DNA of 64,000 nucleotides, from NCBI GenBank assembly GCA_038210135.1, contig JBBQWZ010000008.1:78352-142351 (forward strand), in the 5' to 3' direction. Shown in pieces: positions 35,752 to 43,486 of this stretch. The notes beneath the pieces are model-generated. The model was not told the origin of the DNA. It ran no database searches and saw only the letters and a list, made by a program, of their open reading frames with translations. How positions within the stretch are numbered: the first letter of the stretch is position 1; each line of letters starts with the position of its first letter. Origin of the DNA: JBBQWZ01 sp038210135. GTDB taxonomy: Bacteria > Acidobacteriota > Terriglobia > Bryobacterales > Bryobacteraceae. The position numbers were made by a program, and so were the translations under genes.

Positions 35752-36294
35752 GGTCGGCAGCAGCCAGTTGCCTTTTGGCTGTGATTTGGCGAGCGCCGGC
35801 GGATGCTTTGCGACGTCCACGAAAATCGCCAGCTCACTCCATTCAGCGTGATCCCCGAGAAAACGCCGAACGCCCAGTTTGGATAGCGACGCACTTCGCG
35901 CGACTACACCCTCGCAGCCGGACGCATGCCAACGAAACGCCAGCGCGCGCGTCTTCGCCCGATCCGCGCCGCGCGGATATTCTGCAGGAAGCCGGGCATC
36001 CGCGATGCCCTCGCCGCTTGCCGCGTCCACCACATGTCCGCTCCATTCGATGGCTACCAGCTTGGGCCGCCAACCGGCGCGAAGTTCGGCGTTTTCAACT
36101 CCGGCGAATCGAAACAGGTCCCGCACAATCGCTCTTGCCACGCGAATTCCACAGCAGCAGTACAAAACCGGGAACGCTCTGGTGTTCCAGCGATTGTTGT
36201 TGGATGTCTGGCTGAACGAAGCATCCAGGGCGTTTCGGTGGCCTCGCCGGACAACCCGGTATACGGGCCCGTGATCATGCAGAACGCGAATCAT
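35743..36294 (-). CDS. RES-domain toxin (type II toxin-antitoxin), atypical active site
   Basis: A 183-residue protein with RES-family landmarks: VYRVV with Arg13, the NRWNTRAFPVLYCC block (residues 34-47), VRDLFRF, and the later RWHASGCEGVVARSASL with a Ser in the expected region. RES toxins modify or consume NAD+ or act as ADP-ribosylating enzymes. In the family, a Glu normally follows the WN block in an A-R-A-E-V-like helix; here the helix reads VARAIVRDL, with Ile56 where the Glu would be. The toxin may be inactive or may use another residue. Its start overlaps the antitoxin stop by 4 bp (ATGA), the standard order antitoxin then toxin. Confidence 0.78.
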   Translation of the reverse strand: MIRVLHDHGPVYRVVRRGHRNALDASFSQTSNNNRWNTRAFPVLYCCCGIRVARAIVRDLFRFAGVENAELRAGWRPKLVAIEWSGHVVDAASGEGIADARLPAEYPRGADRAKTRALAFRWHASGCEGVVARSASLSKLGVRRFLGDHAEWSELAIFVDVAKHPPALAKSQPKGNWLLPTLA

Positions 36295-36662
36295 CGGAAT
36301 CCGGACGCCTGATACGAGAGCACGAACTCGTAAATGTCAGCAACGTCCTGAATGCGCCCGCGAAGAATCCAATCGATGGCGGCATCACCATCGAACGCAT
36401 TCACCTTGCGCCGGATGGCTCGCGCGAGTCCACCCGGAAGGAAGATTTGCTGCAGGCGTTCGAGGGCTGCCATTGCCTCGGAAATTCGAGCGCGATTCTC
36501 TGGTGGAATTCCGATCGCCCCATTTCGCCAACGGCGGATGGACGATCCGGTGACCCCGAACATATGTCCCAGATCATTTTGACTGAGCTCCAGGGCAGCA
36601 GCTAGAGCTTCGATTTCTTCAGCAGATGGGCGGATCGGCGCTTGCTTTGCGGCTAGACTCAT
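36291..36662 (-). CDS. Xre/MbcA/ParS-type antitoxin
   Basis: A 123-residue protein. Residues about 12-70 form an Xre-type helix-turn-helix (LAAALELSQNDLGHMFGVTG, then IRRWRNGAIGIPPENRARI). The C-terminal part (KVNAFDGDAAIDWILRGRIQDVADI) is the toxin-binding domain of MbcA/ParS/Xre antitoxins that pair with RES toxins. It should neutralise the toxin and repress its own promoter. The gene leads the pair; two similar 12-bp operator-like elements lie 15 and 40 bp upstream. The pair sits between the scpA operon and the 3' end of the tad operon. Confidence 0.85.
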   Translation of the reverse strand: MSLAAKQAPIRPSAEEIEALAAALELSQNDLGHMFGVTGSSIRRWRNGAIGIPPENRARISEAMAALERLQQIFLPGGLARAIRRKVNAFDGDAAIDWILRGRIQDVADIYEFVLSYQASGFR

Positions 36663-36676
36663 CTTCTACTGCAGTG

Positions 36677-36713
36677 TCACACGAGTGAACGCATTGCGGC
36701 ATCACCCGAGTAA
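36677..36713 (-). promoter_or_regulatory. Two operator-like repeats upstream of the antitoxin gene
   Basis: On the plus strand TCACACGAGTGA (36677-36688) and TCACCCGAGTAA (36702-36713) agree at 10 of 12 positions. The first is an interrupted palindrome (TCAC-4-GTGA). Their starts are 25 bp apart, so they would lie on roughly the same DNA face, as expected for cooperative binding by a dimeric Xre antitoxin. No clear -10 or -35 box was found, so the promoter itself is not located. Confidence 0.5.
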
Positions 36714-36729
36714 CTCGGCGTTGAAGCTC

Positions 36730-37659
36730 CTACTTCGGTCCGATGCCGTCGCGCAAATCGCGAATGACGCTGAGTACCCCGGGGACCAGCGTGATGACAA
36801 ACAGCGCCGGAAGGATAAACAGGACGATCGGAAATAACATTTTGATGCCGGCCTTTCCGACCGCCGCCTCAGCGCGCAGCCGCCGTTTCATCCGCAGCGC
36901 CTCCGCGTACACTTTGAGAGCTTGCGACAGGGATGTACCGAAGCGTTCGCTTTGAATGATCATCGCCGACAGGCTCTTGATATCCTCGATGCCCGTGCGG
37001 CGGACCAGTTGTTGGAACGCCTTCGCGCGCTCCTGTCCCGCTTTCACCTGCATCACGACAGTCATGAATTCGGCCGAGAGTTCGGGGTAGATGAACTCCA
37101 TTTCCTCGCTGACCCGCGACATCGCCTGATCGAGCGCGAGGCCCGTACCAAGCACGATTCCGAGCATGTCCACTGTATCCGGCAGCGCATCCTGCAACTT
37201 CTGGCGATATCGTTTTACCAGCCGGTGCAGAACCTGTTGCGGCAGTAAATACCCCAGCAGGCCTGCGGCGATCAAGCCTCCAAAGCGCGCCGACCAATCG
37301 TTGTTTCGCTGCAAATACAGCATTCCGCCCATCAGCGTCACGAAAAAGGTCAGTTGGAATAACGCATACCAGGCGACAGCGCTGCGTCTACGAACGCCTG
37401 CCTGGGCAAGCTCTTTTTCCGTTTCGCGGATCCAGTCTTCGCCGCCGATATTGGAGATCAACCACAGTAGGCGGTTGAAGAAGCCGCCACTCGCGCGGCG
37501 CCGCGGCGTACGTTGCGACCCCGCTACCATCGCGTGAGTTTGCAACTCCTCGAGGCGATCCGCCAGCGGATCTTCCTGTTCGCGAAACAGCTCGATGCTG
37601 CTCCAGACCAGCGCGGCAACGGTCAGGAACGCGAGCACAAAGAAAATGACAGTGTACAT
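36730..37659 (-). CDS. tadC: Tad pilus inner-membrane protein TadC
   Basis: A 309-residue type II secretion F-domain protein. It has an N-terminal membrane helix, two central ones (WYALFQLTFFVTLMGGML and FGGLIAAGLLGYLLPQQVL) and a C-terminal one (LFPIVLFILPALFVITLVPG). The F domain itself is LPDTVDMLGIVLGTGLALDQA to QSERFGTSLSQALKVYAEAL. With TadB it forms the platform on which the ATPase CpaF acts to assemble Flp pili. It is the last gene of the tad operon, 9 bp after tadB. Its stop lies 67 bp from the antitoxin start on the same strand. Confidence 0.92.
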   Translation of the reverse strand: MYTVIFFVLAFLTVAALVWSSIELFREQEDPLADRLEELQTHAMVAGSQRTPRRRASGGFFNRLLWLISNIGGEDWIRETEKELAQAGVRRRSAVAWYALFQLTFFVTLMGGMLYLQRNNDWSARFGGLIAAGLLGYLLPQQVLHRLVKRYRQKLQDALPDTVDMLGIVLGTGLALDQAMSRVSEEMEFIYPELSAEFMTVVMQVKAGQERAKAFQQLVRRTGIEDIKSLSAMIIQSERFGTSLSQALKVYAEALRMKRRLRAEAAVGKAGIKMLFPIVLFILPALFVITLVPGVLSVIRDLRDGIGPK

Positions 37660-37668
37660 AGCGCTTTC

Positions 37669-38637
37669 CTAAAACTTCGGACTCGCAATCTTGCGGATTA
37701 CCAGGATGCCAACCAACTCGCTGACAATCGCATAGGTCAGAAACTTGCTGCCGGTTCCGTCCGTGTAGAGCAGTGTGATGTACTCCGGCTTCAACACCCA
37801 GAATCCAAATCCGACCACGATCGGCATCGCGCAAAGCAACGCAGCGGAGAAGCGCTGCTGCGCGGTCGCGGCCTGCATTTTCGCGGCAAGATTGAGGCGC
37901 TCGCGGACCAGGAGCGCCATGTTCTCCAGAACCAGAACCATGTTCGCGCCGGTCTGACGCTGGAGAATCAGGCCCGTGATAAAGAATTTCAGGTCGATCA
38001 GCGGAACCCGGTTCCCCAGACCGTGCAGAGCCGGTTCGATTGCGGATCCCAGCGCCAGCTCTTCGATCACCTTCTTGAATTCCATCTTGATCGGGTCAAA
38101 AGTCTCTTGCGCAATCGTCTCCAAACCCGCATGGATATTGTGTCCAGCCTTCATCGATCGATTGAAAAGGTCGATCGCATCCGGCAGAGCCTCCTCGAAT
38201 TTATGCAGGCGCCTGGTGCGTACGCGCAAGATATAGAGGATCGGCAGAGCACCCAGCAAGATCGACAACGCACCCCGCAGAATCAATAAAGACATTCCGA
38301 TGAACCCGAACAGAATATAGGTTCCGATCGCGATCCCGAGGCACAGCGCCATTACTTCGCCGGCGCGATATTTCAGATTGGCTTGCTGAATATATTCTTC
38401 GATTCGCCGTAGAGGCCCCATCCAATTCAGGAAATCGCCCAGAAATCCGAACGATCCGCGATCCTCGTGGCGCACCAGATCCTGCGACGTCCGGGTTCGA
38501 GCGCCACTCGCCGCGCGCAGTTCCCGAAGTCGAGAGGCGAGTACCTGGTCAGCCTGCTGCTGCGGAACGGAGAACGCATAGTAACCAGCAGCAATCAAAG
38601 CGCCGGTGAAGATGAGGAACGCGACGACGATAAACAT
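37669..38637 (-). CDS. tadB: Tad pilus inner-membrane protein TadB
   Basis: A 322-residue F-domain protein with an N-terminal membrane helix (FIVVAFLIFTGALIAAGYYAF), a paired hydrophobic block around residues 90-135, and a C-terminal helix. The F domain contains LPDAIDLFNRSMKAGHNIHAGLE and ITGLILQRQTGANMVLVLENMA, the TadB pattern. It is paralogous to TadC next to it and works in the same inner-membrane platform. It starts 3 bp after the cpaF stop codon. Confidence 0.92.
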   Translation of the reverse strand: MFIVVAFLIFTGALIAAGYYAFSVPQQQADQVLASRLRELRAASGARTRTSQDLVRHEDRGSFGFLGDFLNWMGPLRRIEEYIQQANLKYRAGEVMALCLGIAIGTYILFGFIGMSLLILRGALSILLGALPILYILRVRTRRLHKFEEALPDAIDLFNRSMKAGHNIHAGLETIAQETFDPIKMEFKKVIEELALGSAIEPALHGLGNRVPLIDLKFFITGLILQRQTGANMVLVLENMALLVRERLNLAAKMQAATAQQRFSAALLCAMPIVVGFGFWVLKPEYITLLYTDGTGSKFLTYAIVSELVGILVIRKIASPKF

Positions 38638-38640
38638 GCC

Positions 38641-39957
38641 CTATTTGTCCTTCACTTCGTGCGTCTCGCTGAAGATGGATACGGGCAAGTGGATTCCGTA
38701 GGCCTTGAGTCTATCCGTCGAAAGCGGTTTTTGACCGCAACCACGAAAGAATCCAAGCGTTCGGCCGCGCTGCCCGACGCCGGTCCGTTCGAAGCGGAAA
38801 ACCTCGTTCATTACCACCTGGTCGTCCTCGATGCCGTTCACTTCGCTGATGCTGATTACCTTTCTGGTTCCGTCATTCAGGCGCGCGCATTGGATCACGA
38901 TATGGATCGCCGAAACCAGCATTTGCCGGATCACGCGATCGGGAATGTTTTGGCTCGCCATCATCACCATGGTTTCCATACGCGAAAACGCGTCGCGCGA
39001 AGAATTCGCGTGGGTGGTCGTCATGGATCCGTCGTGGCCCGTATTCATCGCTTGCATCATGTCGAACGCCTCAGGACCCCGGCATTCGCCAATAATAATG
39101 CGGTCCGGACGCATGCGGAGCGCGTTAATCACCAGGTCGCGCTGCGTTATAGCGCCGGCCCCTTCGATGTTCATCGGCCTCGTCTCCAGGCGCACGATGT
39201 GTTCCTGCTGCAACTGCAACTCGGCCGTGTCCTCAATCGTGACCACGCGTTCGGCTTCCGGAATGAAGCGCGACATGGTGTTGAGCATTGTCGTCTTGCC
39301 GGAGCCCGAACCTCCGGCAACCACGACGTTGAGCCGCGCTTCGACACAACCGCTGACGAAATCCAGCATGCCCGGAGTGAAGGTCTCGTTCTTGAGCAGA
39401 TCATCAGTGCTCATCAGTTTCTTGCCGAATCGGCGGATCGACATGACCGGTCCGATCAGCGACAGCGGAGGGATCACCGCGCACATACGGCTTCCGTCCG
39501 CGAGGCGGGCGTCCACAATCGGAGAGGAATCGTCTATGCGGCGGCCAATATTCGAAACAATTCGATCGATGATCATGCGAACGTGCGCCTGATCCTTGAA
39601 ACGAACATTGGTTTCGACCAACCGGCCGGCCCGTTCTATATAAATGTTATCGAAGCCGTTTACGAGGATGTCGCTGATCGTCGGATCTTTGAGGAGCGGT
39701 TCGAGAGGACCCAAACCGAACACCTCGTCGAGCACCTCTTCGACCAGCCGCTCCCGTTCTGAGACCGTCATCGGTATCTGTTCTTCAACGACCAGCTTCT
39801 CGACAACGTTGCCGATCGTCTCGCGCACGCCATCCTTGCTGAGCGACTTCAACTGATCGGGCGAAAGCGAGTTCAACAGCTTCGTGTGGATCTGCGACTT
39901 GATGCCAAACCAGCGGTCTGCTCCAGTAGCTGGTCGCGGCGTAGGACGGGAACCCAT
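38641..39957 (-). CDS. cpaF: Tad pilus assembly ATPase CpaF/TadA
   Basis: A 438-residue secretion ATPase. The N-terminal helical domain (about 30-110) precedes ISDILVNGFDNIYIERAG, then the RecA-like domain with Walker A GGSGSGKTTMLNTMS, the Asp box TIEDTAELQL, Walker B RIIIGECRGPEAFDMMQAMN and the His box TGHDGSMTTTHANS. It powers pilin polymerisation and retraction at the inner membrane. It lies between cpaE and tadB with very short gaps (6 and 3 bp). Confidence 0.95.
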   Translation of the reverse strand: MGSRPTPRPATGADRWFGIKSQIHTKLLNSLSPDQLKSLSKDGVRETIGNVVEKLVVEEQIPMTVSERERLVEEVLDEVFGLGPLEPLLKDPTISDILVNGFDNIYIERAGRLVETNVRFKDQAHVRMIIDRIVSNIGRRIDDSSPIVDARLADGSRMCAVIPPLSLIGPVMSIRRFGKKLMSTDDLLKNETFTPGMLDFVSGCVEARLNVVVAGGSGSGKTTMLNTMSRFIPEAERVVTIEDTAELQLQQEHIVRLETRPMNIEGAGAITQRDLVINALRMRPDRIIIGECRGPEAFDMMQAMNTGHDGSMTTTHANSSRDAFSRMETMVMMASQNIPDRVIRQMLVSAIHIVIQCARLNDGTRKVISISEVNGIEDDQVVMNEVFRFERTGVGQRGRTLGFFRGCGQKPLSTDRLKAYGIHLPVSIFSETHEVKDK

Positions 39958-39963
39958 TTCCGA

Positions 39964-41136
39964 TTACGCCTTCGCCGCGGCGGTTTTCGCGCCCGTTGCC
40001 TTGTCTACGAAGGCGCGAAATGCCTTATCGACTTCCGGTGCGGCTTGGCGGTCCGCCACCAGCGGTCTTCCGCGATTGACGGCGGCGAGAATCGCCGACG
40101 ATTCCGGAATGCCAAAGAAAACGGGCTGATTCAGCGTCTGCTGGATCTGTTCTAAGCTGGCAAAATTCGCCGACGGCTTCTTCGAATACCGGTTCACCAC
40201 AATTCTCAGTTGGTCCTGCGTGAAGCCGAGACGCATCAGTCCGGCAATGAATCGCTGCGCGTTTCGAATCGCAGGAAATTCCTGCGTGACGACCAGGAAA
40301 ATCACCGTTGAACTGTGCAGTGCACCGAGCACGACTTCGTCGGAAAGAACGCGTCCCGCATCAATCACGATTGAATCGTATTTCTCGATCAGGAACGTCG
40401 AAAACTCCCGCAGCATCGGCTCGTTCAAAGTGGGCCGTTGCTCGACGATATCCGGAGGTCCGACAAGAAAGAATCCAAGCGGATCGCGCGTGACAAATCC
40501 CTCGAAAAGCGCCTGATCCATGCGTGAAAGATTTTCGCTCACCTCCTGCAGGGTATATTGCGGCGCCGCCCCGGCCTGCAACGCGCAATCGTTGGCCGTC
40601 CAATCCAAGTCCAACAGGACGGTGTTGTGCTTCCGTTGAGCCAGCACACCCGCGAAATTGACGGCCAGCGTCGTCGTTCCCACACCGCCCTTTGCGCCGA
40701 GGAACGTGTAGACCTTCCCCAGCCGGCTTGTACTGGCAGCGGCGGCGTGTCGTGGAGCGCGTTCGAAGCGGCCAATCGCGTCGCGAAATTCAATTCGTTT
40801 CAAAGGCTGCAGGATGAAGTCGTTCGCTCCCGCGCGCAAACTGGAGATGACCGTGTCGCCGTCGGAGGAATAATTCGCCGCGATCACGTAAAGGCTCGGC
40901 GCCGCCTGCTTCACTTTCTCGAGAATCTTCAAACTGGATTCGACGTCGCTCGCGATATCCAAAATAAGTCCCGCGTCGGGATGACGCTCGAGGTCCTGCA
41001 ACACCCGGATGTAGAGGCTCGATGATACCTCCGGGTACTCGACCGCGATCCTGGAATTCGGGATGTTCAGCAGGCTTTCGCGCACGGACTCGCGGAAATG
41101 TTCGTCCGACGACGCGATGAGTAATGTGATGGCCAT
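39964..41136 (-). CDS. cpaE: Tad pilus localisation protein CpaE/TadZ
   Basis: A 390-residue protein. The first 120 residues form a receiver-like domain (DAGLILDIASDVESS, RAGANDFILQPLKRIEF), degenerate as usual for TadZ. The remainder is a ParA/MinD-like ATPase with the deviant Walker A FLGAKGGVGTTTLAVNFAGV, VLLDLDWTANDCALQAG and DSIVIDAGRVLSDEV. TadZ/CpaE positions the pilus machine at the cell pole. It sits between the tadE-like genes and cpaF. The C-terminus is an Ala/Lys-rich tail. Confidence 0.93.
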   Translation of the reverse strand: MAITLLIASSDEHFRESVRESLLNIPNSRIAVEYPEVSSSLYIRVLQDLERHPDAGLILDIASDVESSLKILEKVKQAAPSLYVIAANYSSDGDTVISSLRAGANDFILQPLKRIEFRDAIGRFERAPRHAAAASTSRLGKVYTFLGAKGGVGTTTLAVNFAGVLAQRKHNTVLLDLDWTANDCALQAGAAPQYTLQEVSENLSRMDQALFEGFVTRDPLGFFLVGPPDIVEQRPTLNEPMLREFSTFLIEKYDSIVIDAGRVLSDEVVLGALHSSTVIFLVVTQEFPAIRNAQRFIAGLMRLGFTQDQLRIVVNRYSKKPSANFASLEQIQQTLNQPVFFGIPESSAILAAVNRGRPLVADRQAAPEVDKAFRAFVDKATGAKTAAAKA

Positions 41137-41148
41137 CTTCTTCTTTCT

Positions 41149-41664
41149 CTAAGGGAGGCAAGTCCCCTGTTCCGGATCACATCCGGCGCTTTCCATCGCG
41201 GTGGACGTTGGAAACTCCGGAATTCGCACCGGCGCGATGCCTAGATACCCCACGAATCCCCGAAACTCGTAATTCGAGATTTTGACGTTCACTACATCCG
41301 GAACACACGCCGCCGTGCATTCCCCGTCGCACGCGAATTCGATCAATTGGCCCGATGCCGGATCCTTCGCGAAGTATTGCACGCTGATATCCGCACTTCC
41401 CGCGCGGAACTGGTCCTGATCGATCATCGCCGGTACGTGCGTTCGCAAGTAATCCTGAACATTCGCGCCGGAGCCTTGCCAGCAGTGCGTGGCCGCGTAT
41501 CGCGCTCCGTCGCGCGAGAAGTCCGAAACGCTATGCCAGATCCACAACAACTGCGCCATGTAGATCAAGCCGAAGGTTAGGGGGATCACGACGCCCGCCG
41601 TCACGATCGCATACTCGACCGACGCCTGGCCACCCTGTCGCGGGCGCCGTCTACGTTCCGCCAT
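41149..41664 (-). CDS. tadE: TadE-like pseudopilin
   Basis: A 171-residue protein with a basic N-terminus followed by the prepilin-like cleavage region GGQASVEYAIVTAGVV (processing expected after Gly) and one hydrophobic helix. The Glu five residues into the mature part is the hallmark of type IV pilin-like proteins. The rest is a small periplasmic domain with several Cys (ATHCW, EFACDGECTAACVP, GCDPEQGTCLP), probably disulfide-bonded. Its start overlaps the upstream tadE-like gene by 14 bp. Confidence 0.85.
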   Translation of the reverse strand: MAERRRRPRQGGQASVEYAIVTAGVVIPLTFGLIYMAQLLWIWHSVSDFSRDGARYAATHCWQGSGANVQDYLRTHVPAMIDQDQFRAGSADISVQYFAKDPASGQLIEFACDGECTAACVPDVVNVKISNYEFRGFVGYLGIAPVRIPEFPTSTAMESAGCDPEQGTCLP

Positions 41665-42181
41665 AAGGCACCCTCACACGCGGACGCAGTGGAAACGGAT
41701 CGACAGCCACTCCTGGAATTGCCGGTCGCACGGTGTAGCCGTTCGGCAGGTAGACGACGATGAAGTCCGGCGCTGTGCCGCCGACCGAAGCGTCGCAGCC
41801 GGTTTCTGAACAATCGCATTCGACCAGCGTCTGCGAGTTGACGTCGTAACGCTCCAGGCGGACGCGAATCAGGTCAGCGGTGAGGCCGCGGACGATCAGC
41901 GGCCCGGACGCCGACGCGTCGCCACCGGGTGTTCCCGTCAACGCGAAGCTCTTCGCCGCGACGACCGAAGCGTCGTTGTCGTCGCAGAAATTCACCGCCT
42001 GCTGCGTGCCGACGTAACGCGCCAACCCAGTCAGGATTCGTTGAATCGCATAATAGGTGTACGTGATTCGTGCGATTTCCACCATGCCCACGAACAGCAG
42101 GATCAATACCGGCATGTACATCGCCGTCTCCAGCAGCGCGCCGCCGCGACGGGATTTTCGGTTGCGATCCGGACGCCTCAT
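41651..42181 (-). CDS. Second TadE/TadF-like pseudopilin
   Basis: A 176-residue protein with a basic leader, RRGGALLETAMYMPVLILLF (a Glu at the pilin position), a membrane helix, and a periplasmic domain with a Cys cluster (VECDCSETGCDAS). In other tad loci TadE and TadF are adjacent and similar to this. It overlaps tadG by 4 bp and the next tadE-like gene by 14 bp, so the three are translated together. Minor pseudopilins of this kind help Flp pilus assembly. Confidence 0.83.
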   Translation of the reverse strand: MRRPDRNRKSRRGGALLETAMYMPVLILLFVGMVEIARITYTYYAIQRILTGLARYVGTQQAVNFCDDNDASVVAAKSFALTGTPGGDASASGPLIVRGLTADLIRVRLERYDVNSQTLVECDCSETGCDASVGGTAPDFIVVYLPNGYTVRPAIPGVAVDPFPLRPRVRVPYGGT

Positions 42182-43470
42182 TGGTGCAGCACCACTTTGC
42201 CGGGTCCGGCGGATTGCGTGCAGCCGCTCATGCTTCCCTGTCGCAGCGGTTTTACGCTGCCGACGTACATGGCCGCAAATCGCCCGTTCGAATCGGCAAC
42301 ATTGATCGTCGCAGCGCCGGAATTCGGCAGCAGCAGAAATTGGCGAAACCCCAGAACGGTCATATCCGCCGACGCGTTCAGAACATCGACAATCGGAATG
42401 GTAATCACGCGGCGTCCCGTGCCGGTGTACGACGCGTAGTCGTCGAAATCATCGGTCGTCGTATCGGGCGGATAGAGAGACGCGATCGTATCGAGATCCG
42501 CGAGGCCCGCGCAGGTACCCTGCGGAGTCGAATCAAAACGCAAGCCGATACCGCATAGCATCGCTGTCACCGCGCCGGAAAGAATTCCAGGCGTGCAGTT
42601 CGCCGTTGTCGCCGTGGCCCAGAGCTGTTCCGTATTTCCAACTCGACTGCACGCAACCGTCTGGTCCGTCGAGGGAAGCAATCCGTTCACGCCGATCCGC
42701 AGAAGCTGTGACGCCTCGGCGGGGAAGACCGTCGCATTCGAGTCGAGGTGATTCAGAATCAAGTACGGCAGGCGTCCTACGGTATTGGGCAGGGGACCGT
42801 TCGGATTGACGCCGTTGCAAACATAGCCGAGCGTATATTTCGTTCCGGGAAGGAATCCAAAATTGATTCCGTCCGTGGCGTCGAGCGCCGCGACTCCTAA
42901 TGGTTCGATGGAGCAAGCCTGACAGAGCGGCGCGCTGACGCCCGCAACAGCCGTTGCAATGACATTCACTTTTCCGGCCGACGCCAGCGGTAGAAAGCGC
43001 CAGAACGTCAATCCCGCCTCACCTGTGATCGTCACTCGGACGTATTTCGCGAGCGACCCGCTGGTTTCCCCGCCTCCACTTCCGAGCGCATCCGCGGCGG
43101 CGCCGAAAAAGGTTGGGCTCTGGACTTCGCTATTCAACGAACCGTTCGTTTGACCGACCGTAGACCCGCCGAAATCGTATTTGTTGCCGAATCCGGTCGC
43201 GGTTTCAATCGTCTGCGCGCCAGCCGTGGTCGCGGCATCCGTCGAGGCGTCCGTACCGATCAGGCGAGTCGCGGCCGCCAGTGCCATCGAATTCGCGGCG
43301 GTTTTCAATTCGGCGCGGACCAGGTACAGGCGCCCCAAGTCCAGCGCGAATCCCATGAGCCCAAAAATCACCGGCACCAGAATCACCAGCACTTGAAGAG
43401 AAGTCGCTCCGCGTTCACGCGCAGCTCGCCTCGATACATCGTTCGCGAAATGTTGCCGCGTCATCCGCAT
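42178..43470 (-). CDS. tadG: TadG-like pilus assembly protein
   Basis: A 430-residue protein. After a basic stretch comes ERGATSLQVLVILVPVIFGLMGFALDLGRLYLVRAELK, a TadE/TadG-type N-terminal helix, and then AANSMALAAATRL, the conserved extension of the family. The large periplasmic part is Ser/Thr/Gly-rich with Cys pairs (PLCQACSIEPLG). TadG proteins are thought to anchor the pilus machinery to the cell wall. I do not see a clear von Willebrand A domain, which some TadG proteins have. It overlaps the next tadE-like gene by 4 bp. Confidence 0.82.
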   Translation of the reverse strand: MRMTRQHFANDVSRRAARERGATSLQVLVILVPVIFGLMGFALDLGRLYLVRAELKTAANSMALAAATRLIGTDASTDAATTAGAQTIETATGFGNKYDFGGSTVGQTNGSLNSEVQSPTFFGAAADALGSGGGETSGSLAKYVRVTITGEAGLTFWRFLPLASAGKVNVIATAVAGVSAPLCQACSIEPLGVAALDATDGINFGFLPGTKYTLGYVCNGVNPNGPLPNTVGRLPYLILNHLDSNATVFPAEASQLLRIGVNGLLPSTDQTVACSRVGNTEQLWATATTANCTPGILSGAVTAMLCGIGLRFDSTPQGTCAGLADLDTIASLYPPDTTTDDFDDYASYTGTGRRVITIPIVDVLNASADMTVLGFRQFLLLPNSGAATINVADSNGRFAAMYVGSVKPLRQGSMSGCTQSAGPGKVVLHQ

Positions 43471-43486
43471 GTCGAGCTTCGTCTCG

